Assembly: GCF_013155335.1 (NCBI RefSeq) | Contig: NZ_JABJQZ010000001.1 | Location: forward strand, 806,001-870,000 | DNA from: Nocardioides sp. zg-1230 | Lineage (GTDB): Bacteria > Actinomycetota > Actinomycetes > Propionibacteriales > Nocardioidaceae | Length of the DNA stretch: 64,000 nucleotides | Direction of reading: 5' to 3' | Shown here: positions 53,286 to 62,632 of the stretch, in pieces | Layout: each line of letters opens with the position of its first letter | Numbering within the stretch: the stretch's first letter is position 1 | Translations under genes and position numbers: made by a program | The notes under the pieces: model-generated | What the model saw: the letters and a program-made list of their open reading frames with translations, nothing else | What the model was told of the DNA's origin: nothing | Database searches by the model: none

Positions 53286-55094
53286 TCAGGCGCCGTCCTC
53301 GGTCAGGCTCGCGATCGGGAGCCAGTCGGCTCCGAGGAGCTGGGCCAGGTCGGTGAGCCCGCTGGTGTCGCCGCCGACAGTGTCGGAGGCGGCGGCGATC
53401 CGCTCCACCATCACCTTGCCGACCTGCTCCTCGACGGTGCCCTCGGCATAGGCGATGTGCCACGGCGAGACCTGGTGGTCGCGGTGCGTGCGGCCGGTCA
53501 CCTGCCGTCCGGCGATGCCCGAGAAGCGGGCCTGGTGGAAGACCCCGACCCGGGGCTCGGTGCTCGCCGAGCGCCCGTCGGCGAGGGTCTCGCCGGCGTG
53601 CAGGCTGATCGAGGCGACCGTGGTGAAGACGCAGACCTTCGCCTGCCCGGTCTGGAACCGGAGCCGCTCGGCCTCCGGGTCGAACCGGTCGCGCCCGTAG
53701 ATCGTGGCGACCTCGATGCCCGAGTCCCGCAGCCGGTCGGCGATCGGGTCGGCCGCGGTCGCGACGAACTCGACCGAGCACGCCACCTGCCGCTCGGCCT
53801 CGACCTGCTGGGCGATCCAGGCGACCGTCGAGTCGACGCGGATGAGCCCGGCCTTCTGCCGGAAGCGCAGCAGCGCGGCCCGACCCTGGGCGACGTTGCG
53901 CCCGCGCCGGGCGATGTCCATCTCCCGGCAGAACTCGCCCCACTCCGCCTCGTACGCCGCTCGCTCGGCCGGCGTGAGCGCGACGGGCATGCCGGAGATG
54001 GGCACCGGCCCCCACGGCGCGGCCCGGTGCAGCATCGCCGGCGGCCGCTCCTCCTCCAGCCAGCCGCGTACGAGCTTGAGGTCCGCTGCGCGTCGTGCGG
54101 GGTCAGTGGTCCAGGTCGCGCCGTACCGTCCCCGCTCCACCCCGACGCCGTGGCGCTCGAGCGCGGTGGCGAAGGTGTCCGCAGCCTGTGTGGCCGAGGT
54201 CCACTCCTTCATCGACTCGCCCAGGACCTGCGCGTAGGCCGGGGCGAGGTAGGGCAGCTCGAGCGGCGTGTGCCCGGGCGTCGCGGTGGTGGCGATGACG
54301 AACGGCGCCCGGTCGTGGGGCTTGCCGTGCCCGGAGATCCGGGCCCAGAGCTTCCACCGCTTCGTCGTCGTACGTCGCAGCGCGTGCGCCTCGTCCGCGA
54401 TGATCACGTCCCAGGCGTGGTCCTTGACCTTCTCCAGCCGGTCCCACGTGATCACGACCCACTCCAGCCCGCCGTCCCCGAGGGCCGTGATCGTGCGGCA
54501 CCAGTGGCCGATGGTGATCGCGGCCGGCCGGTCCGCCACGACCAGCACCCGCCGGGCGCCGCGGAGATCGCCGACCGCCGTCGCCCCGAGGACCGCGGAG
54601 ATCGTCTTGCCCACCCCGGGCTCGTCGGCGAGCAGGAACAGCCGGCCGCCCGCCTCCGCGCGCGCGGCGATCGCATCGGCTGCCTCGTACTGGAGCTGCC
54701 GGGGCTCGAGCGTCCCGTCCGGCTCGGGCGCGGGCGTCGGAGAGTCAGGGTTGAGCGTGTTCTCGATGAACCGACCGAGGGTGTGGGGACTCGGCGCGTA
54801 CGGCGCGAGGTGCGCGGGCAGCGCGCGGCCGACGTACAGGTGCATCTTGACCGCCGGGTGCCAGGTGGCGCCGTCGACCTGCGTGCCGTAGGGGACGTCG
54901 AGCACCCACAGCCGCTCGTCCGGCCCGGCGACCGGCAACGGCCGCTGCGCCTTGCCCGCGCTGCGCCGGCGCGGGGACGCGCTGCGTCGACGTACGCCGG
55001 ATCGGCGGGAGCTGGCCACCGAAGGACGGTAGCCGGGTCTCGCCCGCGGCCGTGCCCGGCTCGCCCGTAGGGTGGCGAGGCTCGTGGACGCCAC
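53286..55094 (-). CDS. SNF2-like DEAD/DEAH helicase, orphan
   Basis: A protein of up to 602 residues with SF2 helicase motifs. Walker A reads DEPGVGKTISA, the DExH-like box reads VIIADEAHALRR, and TTATPGHTPLELP and a C-terminal VFHQARFSGIAGRQVTGRTHRDHQ arginine-finger region follow. It resembles SNF2-type proteins from phages or islands. There is no nuclease or methylase neighbour. GTG at 55094 (GGAGG 10 nt upstream) and a later GTG at 55019 are both possible; the intervening 25 residues are Arg-rich and atypical. The divergent neighbour starts only 32 bp away. Confidence 0.82.
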   Translation of the reverse strand: MASTSLATLRASRARPRARPGYRPSVASSRRSGVRRRSASPRRRSAGKAQRPLPVAGPDERLWVLDVPYGTQVDGATWHPAVKMHLYVGRALPAHLAPYAPSPHTLGRFIENTLNPDSPTPAPEPDGTLEPRQLQYEAADAIAARAEAGGRLFLLADEPGVGKTISAVLGATAVGDLRGARRVLVVADRPAAITIGHWCRTITALGDGGLEWVVITWDRLEKVKDHAWDVIIADEAHALRRTTTKRWKLWARISGHGKPHDRAPFVIATTATPGHTPLELPYLAPAYAQVLGESMKEWTSATQAADTFATALERHGVGVERGRYGATWTTDPARRAADLKLVRGWLEEERPPAMLHRAAPWGPVPISGMPVALTPAERAAYEAEWGEFCREMDIARRGRNVAQGRAALLRFRQKAGLIRVDSTVAWIAQQVEAERQVACSVEFVATAADPIADRLRDSGIEVATIYGRDRFDPEAERLRFQTGQAKVCVFTTVASISLHAGETLADGRSASTEPRVGVFHQARFSGIAGRQVTGRTHRDHQVSPWHIAYAEGTVEEQVGKVMVERIAAASDTVGGDTSGLTDLAQLLGADWLPIASLTEDGA

Positions 55095-55126
55095 CGCGAC
55101 ACATCCTCCGTCAGTGAAGGAATCCC

Positions 55127-56077
55127 ATGTGCCGAGTGCTCGCCTACATCGGGCCTGACGTTCCCCTCGAGAGCCTGCTGCTCCGGCCGGCGAACAGCCT
55201 GGTCAACCAGGCGCTCGACCCTGAGCTCTACCCGGACCTCCATTTGGCCGGGTGGGGCTTCGCTACCTGGAGCGAGCACCTGCTCAAGCCGGAGGACCCG
55301 TTCCTCTACCGCCGGCCCATGGCCGCCTTCTACGACGACAACGCGGAGCACATCATCCCGAGCCTCCAGACGAGCACGATGCTCGGCCACGTCCGAGCCG
55401 CCGCCTACGACTCCAAGGCGGTCCTGGCCGACGAGAACTGCCACCCGTTCTCCTTCGACGAGACGCCGTGGATCATCGCCCAGAACGGTTACGTGCCGAA
55501 CTGGCAGCTGCTGCAGCGAGAGCTGCTGCCGCACTGCAAGGACGCCTACCTGAAGCAGATGCGCGGCACGACCGACACGGAGTTCCTCTACGTGCTGCTT
55601 CTGTCCCTGCTCGAGGGCGACAGCGACGAGGACGTGCAGCGTGCGGTCGAGGAGGTGCTGCGGCTCATCGCGAAGGCGATGGAGAACCTCGACCTCCCGG
55701 GCCTGACCAAGTTGAAGATGGCCCTGGTGTCGCCGAACCGGATCATCGGGGTCAACGTCGGCCTCGGGCACCAGGGCGAGACCAACCCCGCCGGGGACTG
55801 GAAGAAGCTGCGCGAGTCCGGTCCGGGCACGGACGACTTCGCCCTCTCGATGCTCCTGGAGCCGATGCACCTGTTCCTGGGGTGCCACGTCCAGCAGGAC
55901 GACGACGGCTACGACTTCGAGGCGTGCGGCGAGGGAGAGGCGACGGTCGCAATGTTCGCCTCCGAGGCCCTCACGGAGGACGGCGAGGGCTGGAGCTCCC
56001 TCGAGTTCGGCGAGATCGCGTTCCTCGAGAAGAAGGGCGATCACGTCAGCAAGACCGTCAAGAGGTTGGCGGTCTAG
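55127..56077 (+). CDS. Class II glutamine amidotransferase-like protein
   Basis: A 316-residue Ntn-type protein with the nucleophile Cys2 (MCRVLAYIGPDVPLESLLLRPANSL). LAGWGFATW, TMLGHVRAAAYDSKAVLADENCHPFSF and WIIAQNGYVPNW line the glutaminase pocket as in YafJ/EgtC-type proteins. The C-terminal part has FALSMLLEPMHLFLGCHV and a family-like ending. The amide acceptor is unknown. GAAGGAATCCC precedes the ATG. Confidence 0.86.
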   Translation: MCRVLAYIGPDVPLESLLLRPANSLVNQALDPELYPDLHLAGWGFATWSEHLLKPEDPFLYRRPMAAFYDDNAEHIIPSLQTSTMLGHVRAAAYDSKAVLADENCHPFSFDETPWIIAQNGYVPNWQLLQRELLPHCKDAYLKQMRGTTDTEFLYVLLLSLLEGDSDEDVQRAVEEVLRLIAKAMENLDLPGLTKLKMALVSPNRIIGVNVGLGHQGETNPAGDWKKLRESGPGTDDFALSMLLEPMHLFLGCHVQQDDDGYDFEACGEGEATVAMFASEALTEDGEGWSSLEFGEIAFLEKKGDHVSKTVKRLAV

Positions 56078-56169
56078 GCGCGCCGGTCGCGTCTCGCATC
56101 CCCACGGGTGATTCGTGGACGCGACGAGTCCGCAACGGTAGGCACTTCCCAACGCACGAAGGAGCAGAG

Positions 56170-56613
56170 ATGTCTGATGACGCCAAGGCGGCCAAGGAAC
56201 TGGTCGAGACGCTGAAGGACGGCGAGCGGGGCTTCGCCGAAGCGGCCGACAAGCTCCGCGACGGTGAGCACCCCGAGTGGGCCACGACCCTGCAGCGCTT
56301 CTCCGAGCAGCGCGCCGGCTTCTGGCGCGAGATCGTCGACATGGGTCACGCCTACGGCGACGACGTCGACGAGAGCGGCACCGTCGCGGCAGCGGTGCAC
56401 CGCGGCTGGATCGCGTTGAAGGACGCTCTCACCGGCGACGACGCCGAGGCCGTGCTCAAGGCTGCCCTGACCGGTGAGGACCACGCGGTCTCGGAGTACG
56501 AGGACGCCCTGAAGATGGACCTGAGCGCAGGGTTCCGCGAGGTCGTCGTACGCCAGCAGGCTGCTGTGGTCGCCGCCCGCGACGAGGTCAAGGCGCTCCA
56601 GAACGCCAGCTAG
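56170..56613 (+). CDS. DUF2383-type (PA2169 family) four-helix protein
   Basis: A 147-residue ferritin-like helical protein: AKELVETLKDGERGFAEAADKLRDGEHPEWATTLQRFSEQRAGF, AAVHRGWIALKDALTGDDAEAVLKAALTGEDHAVSEYEDAL, and REVVVRQQAAVVAARDEVKAL. This matches DUF2383 proteins, for which a stress or metal role has been suggested but not shown. AAGGAG lies before the ATG, and a hairpin follows 9 bp after the stop. Confidence 0.88.
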   Translation: MSDDAKAAKELVETLKDGERGFAEAADKLRDGEHPEWATTLQRFSEQRAGFWREIVDMGHAYGDDVDESGTVAAAVHRGWIALKDALTGDDAEAVLKAALTGEDHAVSEYEDALKMDLSAGFREVVVRQQAAVVAARDEVKALQNAS

Positions 56614-56621
56614 ACGCATCG

Positions 56622-56651
56622 CCCGGCGTCGCTGCACCTGGCGACGCCGGG
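56622..56651 (+). terminator. Terminator hairpin after the DUF2383-type gene
   Basis: An 11-bp perfect stem (56622-56632 with 56641-56651) and an 8-nt loop lie 9 bp after the stop. Confidence 0.75.
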
Positions 56652-56697
56652 TGTGGCGCACTACGGGGCGGCGAAGGCACCTCCTGGTGAACGCGGG

Positions 56698-56735
56698 CAA
56701 TGCGGTGCGGCGAGAGCTCTCGCCGCACCGCATTG
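56698..56735. terminator. 38-bp perfect palindrome
   Basis: Two 19-bp arms meet with no loop (centre GAGAGCTCTC) between the DUF2383-type gene and the M14 peptidase gene, which converge. It lies 20 bp beyond the peptidase stop and can serve as its terminator. A perfect 38-bp palindrome without a spacer is unusual. Confidence 0.8.
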
Positions 56736-56755
56736 TCCGACTGCCGTTGCCCGGT

Positions 56756-57790
56756 TCACTCCCCGCAGGGGCCCTGGGTCGCGAACGGGATATCGGCGTA
56801 GCCCGAGACGTCGTACGACCCGAGTGAGCCGTTGGCGGCAGCGGACAGCACAGCCATGGTGGGGACCGTGAAGAGCCGCTCGAGCTGGCCGTTGCTCTTC
56901 TGGCCCACGGACCGGACCTCGTAGAAGATCGCGCCCTTGGTCGGCGTCTGGGCGACCGGCTGCTCGCCGGCAGGCGCGGTCCCACCCATCAGCATCCGGC
57001 TCAGCGCCGCGTTCGTGATGTCGATGAGCGGGTAGTGCGCGACGTTGGCGATCCCGAAGCGGTCGAGGGCGTCGACGCTCACCATCGCCATCTGCCGGTT
57101 GGTCAGCCACTGCTCAGCCGTCATGCGGGACGGGTCGATGGACCTGGCACCGATCTGGAACTGGTTGAGGTCGTTCGTGCCGTTGACGACCGGCGCCTCG
57201 CCCATGTGGTGCAGGTCGAGCGCGAGCTCGGGGGCGGTTTCACGCCACAGTCGCCAGAACGCCACCGACTCCGGCTGCGCGAAGTTCTCCCAGTCGCGGT
57301 TGAGGTCGATCCGGGTGGGCGTCGTGCTCTGGCGGATGTTCGCCTCTGCGCCGTCCGGGTTGTACATCGGGATCACGATCACCGTGAGGCGTTCACGGAT
57401 CAGCCGGGCGCGCGGGTCGCCGCTGGCCAGATGATCGAGGATCTGCAGTACGGCCTCGGTGCTGTGCAGCTCGTTGCCGTGGATGCGGGCATGCAACCAG
57501 AACGTGGTCGGCCCGTCTCCCACCGTCGCGTAGAGCAGGTCGCGGCCCTCACCGGAGGTGCCGGCGGACGCAACGCTCACCCGACCCTGGCTGGTGCGCT
57601 CGATCCGGTCCAGCTCCCGCACGACGTCGCGGTAGCCCGCAACGCTCGAGAGGCTGACGTTCTGGTCCGGCTGGATGCATGGCCCGCCGGGGTTGTGCGG
57701 CGGGTCCGCAGTGGCTGAAGTGACGGCCCCCAGACCGGCCCCCAGGCTGGCGACCAGCCCTACCGCGGCTGCGACAAGTGACTTCCTCAC
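56756..57790 (-). CDS. Exported M14 zinc carboxypeptidase
   Basis: A 344-residue protein with a Sec signal peptide ending near TATADP. Zinc ligands are His104 and Glu107 in LHARIHGNELHSTEAVL and a His in DLHHMGEAP (194/195). MYNPDGAEANIRQSTTPTRIDLNRDWENF supplies the substrate-binding Asn/Arg, and FYEVRSVGQ the catalytic Glu. It is probably secreted and cuts C-terminal residues from peptides. It is divergent from the GH15 gene. Confidence 0.9.
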   Translation of the reverse strand: MRKSLVAAAVGLVASLGAGLGAVTSATADPPHNPGGPCIQPDQNVSLSSVAGYRDVVRELDRIERTSQGRVSVASAGTSGEGRDLLYATVGDGPTTFWLHARIHGNELHSTEAVLQILDHLASGDPRARLIRERLTVIVIPMYNPDGAEANIRQSTTPTRIDLNRDWENFAQPESVAFWRLWRETAPELALDLHHMGEAPVVNGTNDLNQFQIGARSIDPSRMTAEQWLTNRQMAMVSVDALDRFGIANVAHYPLIDITNAALSRMLMGGTAPAGEQPVAQTPTKGAIFYEVRSVGQKSNGQLERLFTVPTMAVLSAAANGSLGSYDVSGYADIPFATQGPCGE

Positions 57791-58073
57791 GTGACGACCT
57801 CCTTCGAGACAGCCGGAACCGAGGCACCGGCCACGTCCGGCTTCCCTCCCCGAGAGGTCGGTCCAGGACGCCGTGATCGACCTTAGGCCCGAGGTCTTCC
57901 GGTGGCAACGGATGTCCCTGCGGGAGGCGGGGACTTGGTCTCGTCGCCCAGCTGATCGTCTTCACGCCGAGAGGCGCTACCCCTGAGGGCGAGGTGGGTG
58001 GGATCGGCGGCGCGTAGCGTTGAGGGCCCACCTGCGGTTTCGCATCTGGCCCTCTCGGTCGCCAGGAGATCTC

Positions 58074-61000
58074 ATGCACGTCGTCCCTGCACGCTCACTG
58101 GCCGCGGCGGCTGCTGCCGCCGGGCTCCTTGTCCCGCTGCTCGCGTTGCCCGGCCCGGCGGTCGCCGCCGACGAGGCACCGGGTGCGCCGGGGGCTGACG
58201 CCACCTGGCGCAGCGGCGACAAGGACGGGGTCGGCACCTCGCTCAGCCGCACCTCCAAGGTCTGGTACACGCTGGCCGACGGCACGCTGAGTGAGACCTA
58301 CTACCCGGCTGCCGACACCCCCAACGTGCGCGACCTGCAGTTCGCGGTCTCCGACGGGACGAACAGCCAGCTGGAGACGGACGACTCGGTCGTGCGGACC
58401 GCCGAGCTCGCTGACCCGACATCCCTGACCTACCGGCAGACCTCCACCGACAAGGCGGGACGCTGGCGGCTCACCAAGACGTACGTCACCGACCCTCAGC
58501 GATCGACGCTCATGATCAGCGTCGACTTCGAGGCCCTGGAGGCCGGGCCCTACGAGCTCTTCACCCTCTACGACCCGTCGCTGGCCGGCACCTCGACCCA
58601 CGACAGCGGCTCCACTGCCGGTGGCGCGCTGGTCGCCACCGACACACATCTCGCCGACCGGCCCATCGCCAGCGCGCTGGTCGCCTCTACCGGCTTCACC
58701 GCCACCTCCACGGGCTACGTCGGCACCAGCGACGGGTGGGCCGACCTGGCCGACGGCCGGCTCGACACGACGTACGCCACGGCCGGGCCCGGCAACATCG
58801 CGCAGACCGGCCAGGTCCCGGTTTCCGGCGCGAAGACCTCGTTCACGCTCGCCGTCGGGTTCGGCGCCGACGCGGCGGAGGCGACCGCGACGGCTAGGTC
58901 GAGCCTCGACAGGGGGTACGCGGCGACAGCATCGGCGTACCAGCGTGAGTGGAGCGGTTACCTCGACAGCCTGAAGAAGGCCCCGAAGAATCTCCGGGAC
59001 GAACTGCGCACGCAGTACGACGTCTCGGTGATGACCGTGAAGGCCCACGAGGACAAGACCTACCCGGGTGCTTTCATCGCCTCGCTGACCCTGCCGTGGG
59101 GGCAGGCCGTCAACGCGGACGGTGCCGGCGGCGGTGGCGCGGGTTATCACTTCGTGTGGGCCCGCGACCTCTACCACCAGGTCACCAGCCTGCTCGCGGC
59201 TGGCGACACAGCCGCCGCGAACCGAGCGGTCACGTGGCTCTTCACCCGGCAGCAGCTGCCCGACGGGCGCTTCCCCCAGAACTCCCACGTCGACGGCAGC
59301 CCCGACCAGAACAACGTCCAGCTCGACGAGACGGCCTTCCCGATCGTCCTCGCCTGGCAGGTCGGTCGCACCGGTGGGGCGTTCTACCGCGACCACATCA
59401 AGAAGGCGGCCGACTTCCTGGTCGCCTCGGGGCCGCGGACGCCGCAGGAGCGCTGGGAGACCGAGGACGGCTACTCGCCGTCGACGATGGCCTCGCAGAT
59501 CGCCGGCCTGACGGCGGCGGCCGACATCGCCCGTAGGAACGGCGACGACGCCTCGGCCGCGGTCTACCAGGGCACGGCTGACGACTGGCAGCGCAAGACC
59601 GAGAAGTGGATGTACACCACGACCGGCCCCGTGGGCGACGGGAAGTACTACATCCGCATCGAGGGCGACGGCGACCCGGACGACGGCGACTCGCGCGAGT
59701 ACTCCGACGCGGCCGGCGTGCACGAGGAGCGCGCCGTCCTCGACGCCGGCTTCCTCGAGCTGGTCCGGCTCGGGGTCAAGGCTCCCGACGACCCCTACGT
59801 CGTCGGGTCCATCGCCGAGACCGACCGCTCGCTGGCCACCGACACCCCGAGCGGCCGGATGTGGCACCGCTACACCTACGACGGCTACGGCGAGCGCGCC
59901 GACGGGTCCCCGTGGACCCTCGCGACCGGTGGCATCGGCCGGCTCTGGCCGCTGCTGTCCGGCGAGCGTGGCGAGTACGAGCTGGCCAACGGGCGCAACG
60001 CCCTCGCCCACCTGCGCACCATGCACCGCTCGGCCAACGCCGGCTACATGATCCCCGAGCAGGCGTGGGACCGTCCCGAGCCAACGTCGTACGGGCACGA
60101 GCTCGGCAAGGGCACCGGCTCAGCCGGCCCGCTCGCGTGGGCGATGGCGCAGTACGTCCGCCTCGCCCGCGGCATCGCCAACGGCGGCCCGGTCGAGACG
60201 CCGAAGGTGACGTCTCGCCGCTATGTGTCGGGTCGTCGCCTGACTCCGCCCGCGCTGACGGTCACGTCACCGGAGCCCGGCGTGCAGCTCGCGGACGGCG
60301 ACTCGATCCGCCTCACCGGGAGCACCGACGGCCGTGCGGTCTACGTCGGGGTCAACGGGCAGAACCGTCGCCTCGCTCTCGAGCGTGGACGGCGGGGCAC
60401 GTCGACCTTCGACGTCGTCATCGAGGTCCCGGACCTACGGAACCAGCTGGTCGTCGTCGCGGAGGGCAAGCGTGGTGCCACCAGCACGGTCACCCGCACC
60501 GTGCTGTCGTACGGCAATCGCATCGGCTCGCTCGCAGATCCCGCCGGCGACGACGACGGGCCGGGCACGTACGTGTATCCCGCCAACGCGGTCTACAAGC
60601 CCGGCACCTTCGACCTGACCGGCACCGACGTCTACGACCGCGGTGACCAGGTCGCCGTCGTGACGGGCATCGCCGGCGCGATCGAGAACCCCTTCGGCGG
60701 AGACCAGATCTCCCACCAGCGGATCAACGTCTACCTCGGCTCGGGCAGCGGCGCGGCCGTTCCCGCGCTGCCGGGCACGAACCTCAACACAGCGAGCCCG
60801 TGGTCCCGCGTCGTGGTGACCGACGGTCGCTTCTCCAGCGCCGGCGTCTTCGGCGGCGACGGCGCCAGGGTCGGTGACGTGTCGCTGGTGGCGATCCCGG
60901 AGACCCACCAGGTCGTCACCCTGGTCGACAAGGCCGACCTCGGCGGCCTCGACCTGTCGACGGCGAGCTACGGCGTTGCGATGTTCGGCAACGCCGAGGC

Positions 61001-61253
61001 CGGTGAGGGCATCGGCTTCGTCCGTCCGGTCTACGACTACGACTACTGGAACAGCAACGCCCTCGGCTTCGTCCGCGATTGGCGCTTCGGCGGGGGTGCG
61101 GGGGAGATCGACTTCAATCTGCCCAGCAAGGACACCGACATCCGGGATCCAAATGCCATCGACATCACCGTCGGTGTCGGTCAGACGCAGGAACAGGTGA
61201 TGGATTGGCAGAGCGCATCACCTGTCGCCCTGCCGATGATCCCGCTGCAGTGA
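58074..61253 (+). CDS. Exported GH15 glucodextranase/glucoamylase-like enzyme
   Basis: A 1059-residue exported enzyme. After the signal peptide (ending near AVAADEAP) come a beta-sandwich GH15 N-domain (to about residue 310), an (alpha/alpha)6 catalytic domain, an Ig/CBM-like segment (ALTVTSPEPGVQLADGDSIRLTGS), and a long C-terminal DOMON-like glucodextranase domain. The catalytic region has GYHFVWARDLYHQVTSLLAAGD and NSHVDGSPDQNNVQLDETAFPI. Glu462 in RWETEDGYSPST and Glu662 in IPEQAWD are candidate acid/base residues. It probably releases glucose from dextran or starch-type glucans outside the cell. ATG at 58074 has AGGAG upstream. Confidence 0.93.
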   Translation: MHVVPARSLAAAAAAAGLLVPLLALPGPAVAADEAPGAPGADATWRSGDKDGVGTSLSRTSKVWYTLADGTLSETYYPAADTPNVRDLQFAVSDGTNSQLETDDSVVRTAELADPTSLTYRQTSTDKAGRWRLTKTYVTDPQRSTLMISVDFEALEAGPYELFTLYDPSLAGTSTHDSGSTAGGALVATDTHLADRPIASALVASTGFTATSTGYVGTSDGWADLADGRLDTTYATAGPGNIAQTGQVPVSGAKTSFTLAVGFGADAAEATATARSSLDRGYAATASAYQREWSGYLDSLKKAPKNLRDELRTQYDVSVMTVKAHEDKTYPGAFIASLTLPWGQAVNADGAGGGGAGYHFVWARDLYHQVTSLLAAGDTAAANRAVTWLFTRQQLPDGRFPQNSHVDGSPDQNNVQLDETAFPIVLAWQVGRTGGAFYRDHIKKAADFLVASGPRTPQERWETEDGYSPSTMASQIAGLTAAADIARRNGDDASAAVYQGTADDWQRKTEKWMYTTTGPVGDGKYYIRIEGDGDPDDGDSREYSDAAGVHEERAVLDAGFLELVRLGVKAPDDPYVVGSIAETDRSLATDTPSGRMWHRYTYDGYGERADGSPWTLATGGIGRLWPLLSGERGEYELANGRNALAHLRTMHRSANAGYMIPEQAWDRPEPTSYGHELGKGTGSAGPLAWAMAQYVRLARGIANGGPVETPKVTSRRYVSGRRLTPPALTVTSPEPGVQLADGDSIRLTGSTDGRAVYVGVNGQNRRLALERGRRGTSTFDVVIEVPDLRNQLVVVAEGKRGATSTVTRTVLSYGNRIGSLADPAGDDDGPGTYVYPANAVYKPGTFDLTGTDVYDRGDQVAVVTGIAGAIENPFGGDQISHQRINVYLGSGSGAAVPALPGTNLNTASPWSRVVVTDGRFSSAGVFGGDGARVGDVSLVAIPETHQVVTLVDKADLGGLDLSTASYGVAMFGNAEAGEGIGFVRPVYDYDYWNSNALGFVRDWRFGGGAGEIDFNLPSKDTDIRDPNAIDITVGVGQTQEQVMDWQSASPVALPMIPLQ

Positions 61254-61362
61254 TCGTTTGGCAGCTGTCGTTGTCAGCCGACATCGAGGCTGCGTCCCGA
61301 TAGCGGCGGAATGCAGCGTCGTCGGCGAGGTGCGGGGGCCGCGGTCCCGCTTGCTCAGGGAC

Positions 61363-61962
61363 TCAGGGGAGCTTCGACGCTAATTCGACGGGTGAGTCTC
61401 GAGCAGCCGGCGCACGATCCGCTCGATCAGTGCGTAGTCGACCTGCGGGTACGGAATCGGGTGAGATGTCGCCGTCGGGCGCCTCGGTCACCTCGACGTC
61501 GGCGTACGGTCCCCTCTGCGGCTCGACCGGGACCAGCATCTCGATCGGCTCAGCACCGGAGATGTCGAGCGTGAGCTCCACGAACAGGCCCTCGGGGAGG
61601 TCCTCGGCGGACACGGCTATGGCCGGTTCGCGGGCGAGCTCGACCGGCTCGTCGGGCGGCAGCGGGACGCTGTCGCCGATCACGCTGGCGCGGATCTGCC
61701 CACGCTCACCGTCGACCTGGGCGCCGACGAGGGCGTGCTGGGCCTCGGTGGTGTTGATGAGCGTTCCGACCACGCGTCCGTTTCCGTCGCCGTCGACGAC
61801 GAGGGCGAAGCCCAGCGCGTCGGTGTCGTCGGTCCTCGCGTTGGTGCCGATCGACGCCTGGTAGGGCTCGTCGTCGTCCGATCCGTCCAGAGAGCAGCCA
61901 GCCAGGAGCACTGGCCCGAGAACGCCTACCGCCAGAGCCGCACACAGTCGTGAAGTTCGCAT
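61363..61962 (-). CDS. Lipoprotein, paralogue of the one at 63216
   Basis: A 199-residue lipoprotein with lipobox LAGC (Cys23). The mature domain begins with a YQASIGTNAR block, then DALGFALVVDGDGNGRVVGTLINT, VPLPPDEPVELA and FVELTLDISGAEPIEMLVPVEPQRGPYADVEV. It closely parallels the gene at 63216 over this whole stretch. The fold may be of the LpqE/PCu(A)C kind seen in actinobacteria, but the ligands for copper are not apparent. The 35-residue C-terminal tail (DRADRAPAARDSPVEL) is not shared. Confidence 0.82.
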   Translation of the reverse strand: MRTSRLCAALAVGVLGPVLLAGCSLDGSDDDEPYQASIGTNARTDDTDALGFALVVDGDGNGRVVGTLINTTEAQHALVGAQVDGERGQIRASVIGDSVPLPPDEPVELAREPAIAVSAEDLPEGLFVELTLDISGAEPIEMLVPVEPQRGPYADVEVTEAPDGDISPDSVPAGRLRTDRADRAPAARDSPVELASKLP

Positions 61963-62214
61963 GCTCCACCCCTATCAACCCGGCGGTGACCGACGCGCTC
62001 GTTGACGGTGACGACCGGGAGCCGGTCCAGGGACCGCAGACGACAGTACGGCGGCTCCGGAGCGTGGCAGCGAGCGTCAAGGGTCACAGCCGCATAACCA
62101 TCGTGTGACGCTTGGTCACGGCCGCAGCGTGACCCCGGTTGTGAGGACGTCGCTACTTCCGCAAGGTGGAGGAGAAGCAACCCAAGGAGTCAACCCGAAG
62201 GAGTCGAGTCACCC

Positions 62215-62496
62215 ATGCTCACGCTCACCGAAGAGGCCCACCAGGCCGTCGCTGCGATCTCCCGTCCCAGCGTCTCCTCCCACCTCCCCGGTCTGCGGAT
62301 CTGCCGTCGGTCTGACCGCCCGACGTTCGCCGTCCGGCGCGCGGCGCGCCCTGAGGAGACCGACCAGATCGTCGAGCACGACGGCGCCCGCGTGTTTCTG
62401 GCGCCCATCGCGGCGCTGAAGTTCCGTGACAGCGTCCTCGACGTCCGCCGCGACGGCCACGGCCGCCTGCAATTCGTCGTGCGAGACGCCGCCTGA
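62215..62496 (+). CDS. HesB/IscA-like protein without the usual cysteines
   Basis: A 93-residue protein with the outline of an A-type Fe-S carrier: MLTLTEEAHQAVAAISRP at the start and a VFLAPIAALKFRDSVLDVRRDG strand-turn-strand core. Only one Cys (RICRRS) is present, so the three-Cys cluster site of true HesB proteins is missing. It is probably not an Fe-S carrier in the standard sense. GAAGGAG precedes the ATG. Confidence 0.7.
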   Translation: MLTLTEEAHQAVAAISRPSVSSHLPGLRICRRSDRPTFAVRRAARPEETDQIVEHDGARVFLAPIAALKFRDSVLDVRRDGHGRLQFVVRDAA

Positions 62497-62632
62497 GAAG
62501 CGGCCGTACGACCGCGCGCAGCCCGCCAGCCCCGCCGATCGTGGATGGGTGCCCACGGCGGCTCGTCGCGCCCCACCCGTACCGCGCCGCCGCAGCCTCG
62601 CGCGGCGCCTGTCCCTGGAAGAGGTGCAAGAC

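Noticed and set aside
58095..60098. Long minus-strand frame opposite the GH15 gene
   Set aside because: The plus strand codes for a continuous, recognisable 1059-residue enzyme.
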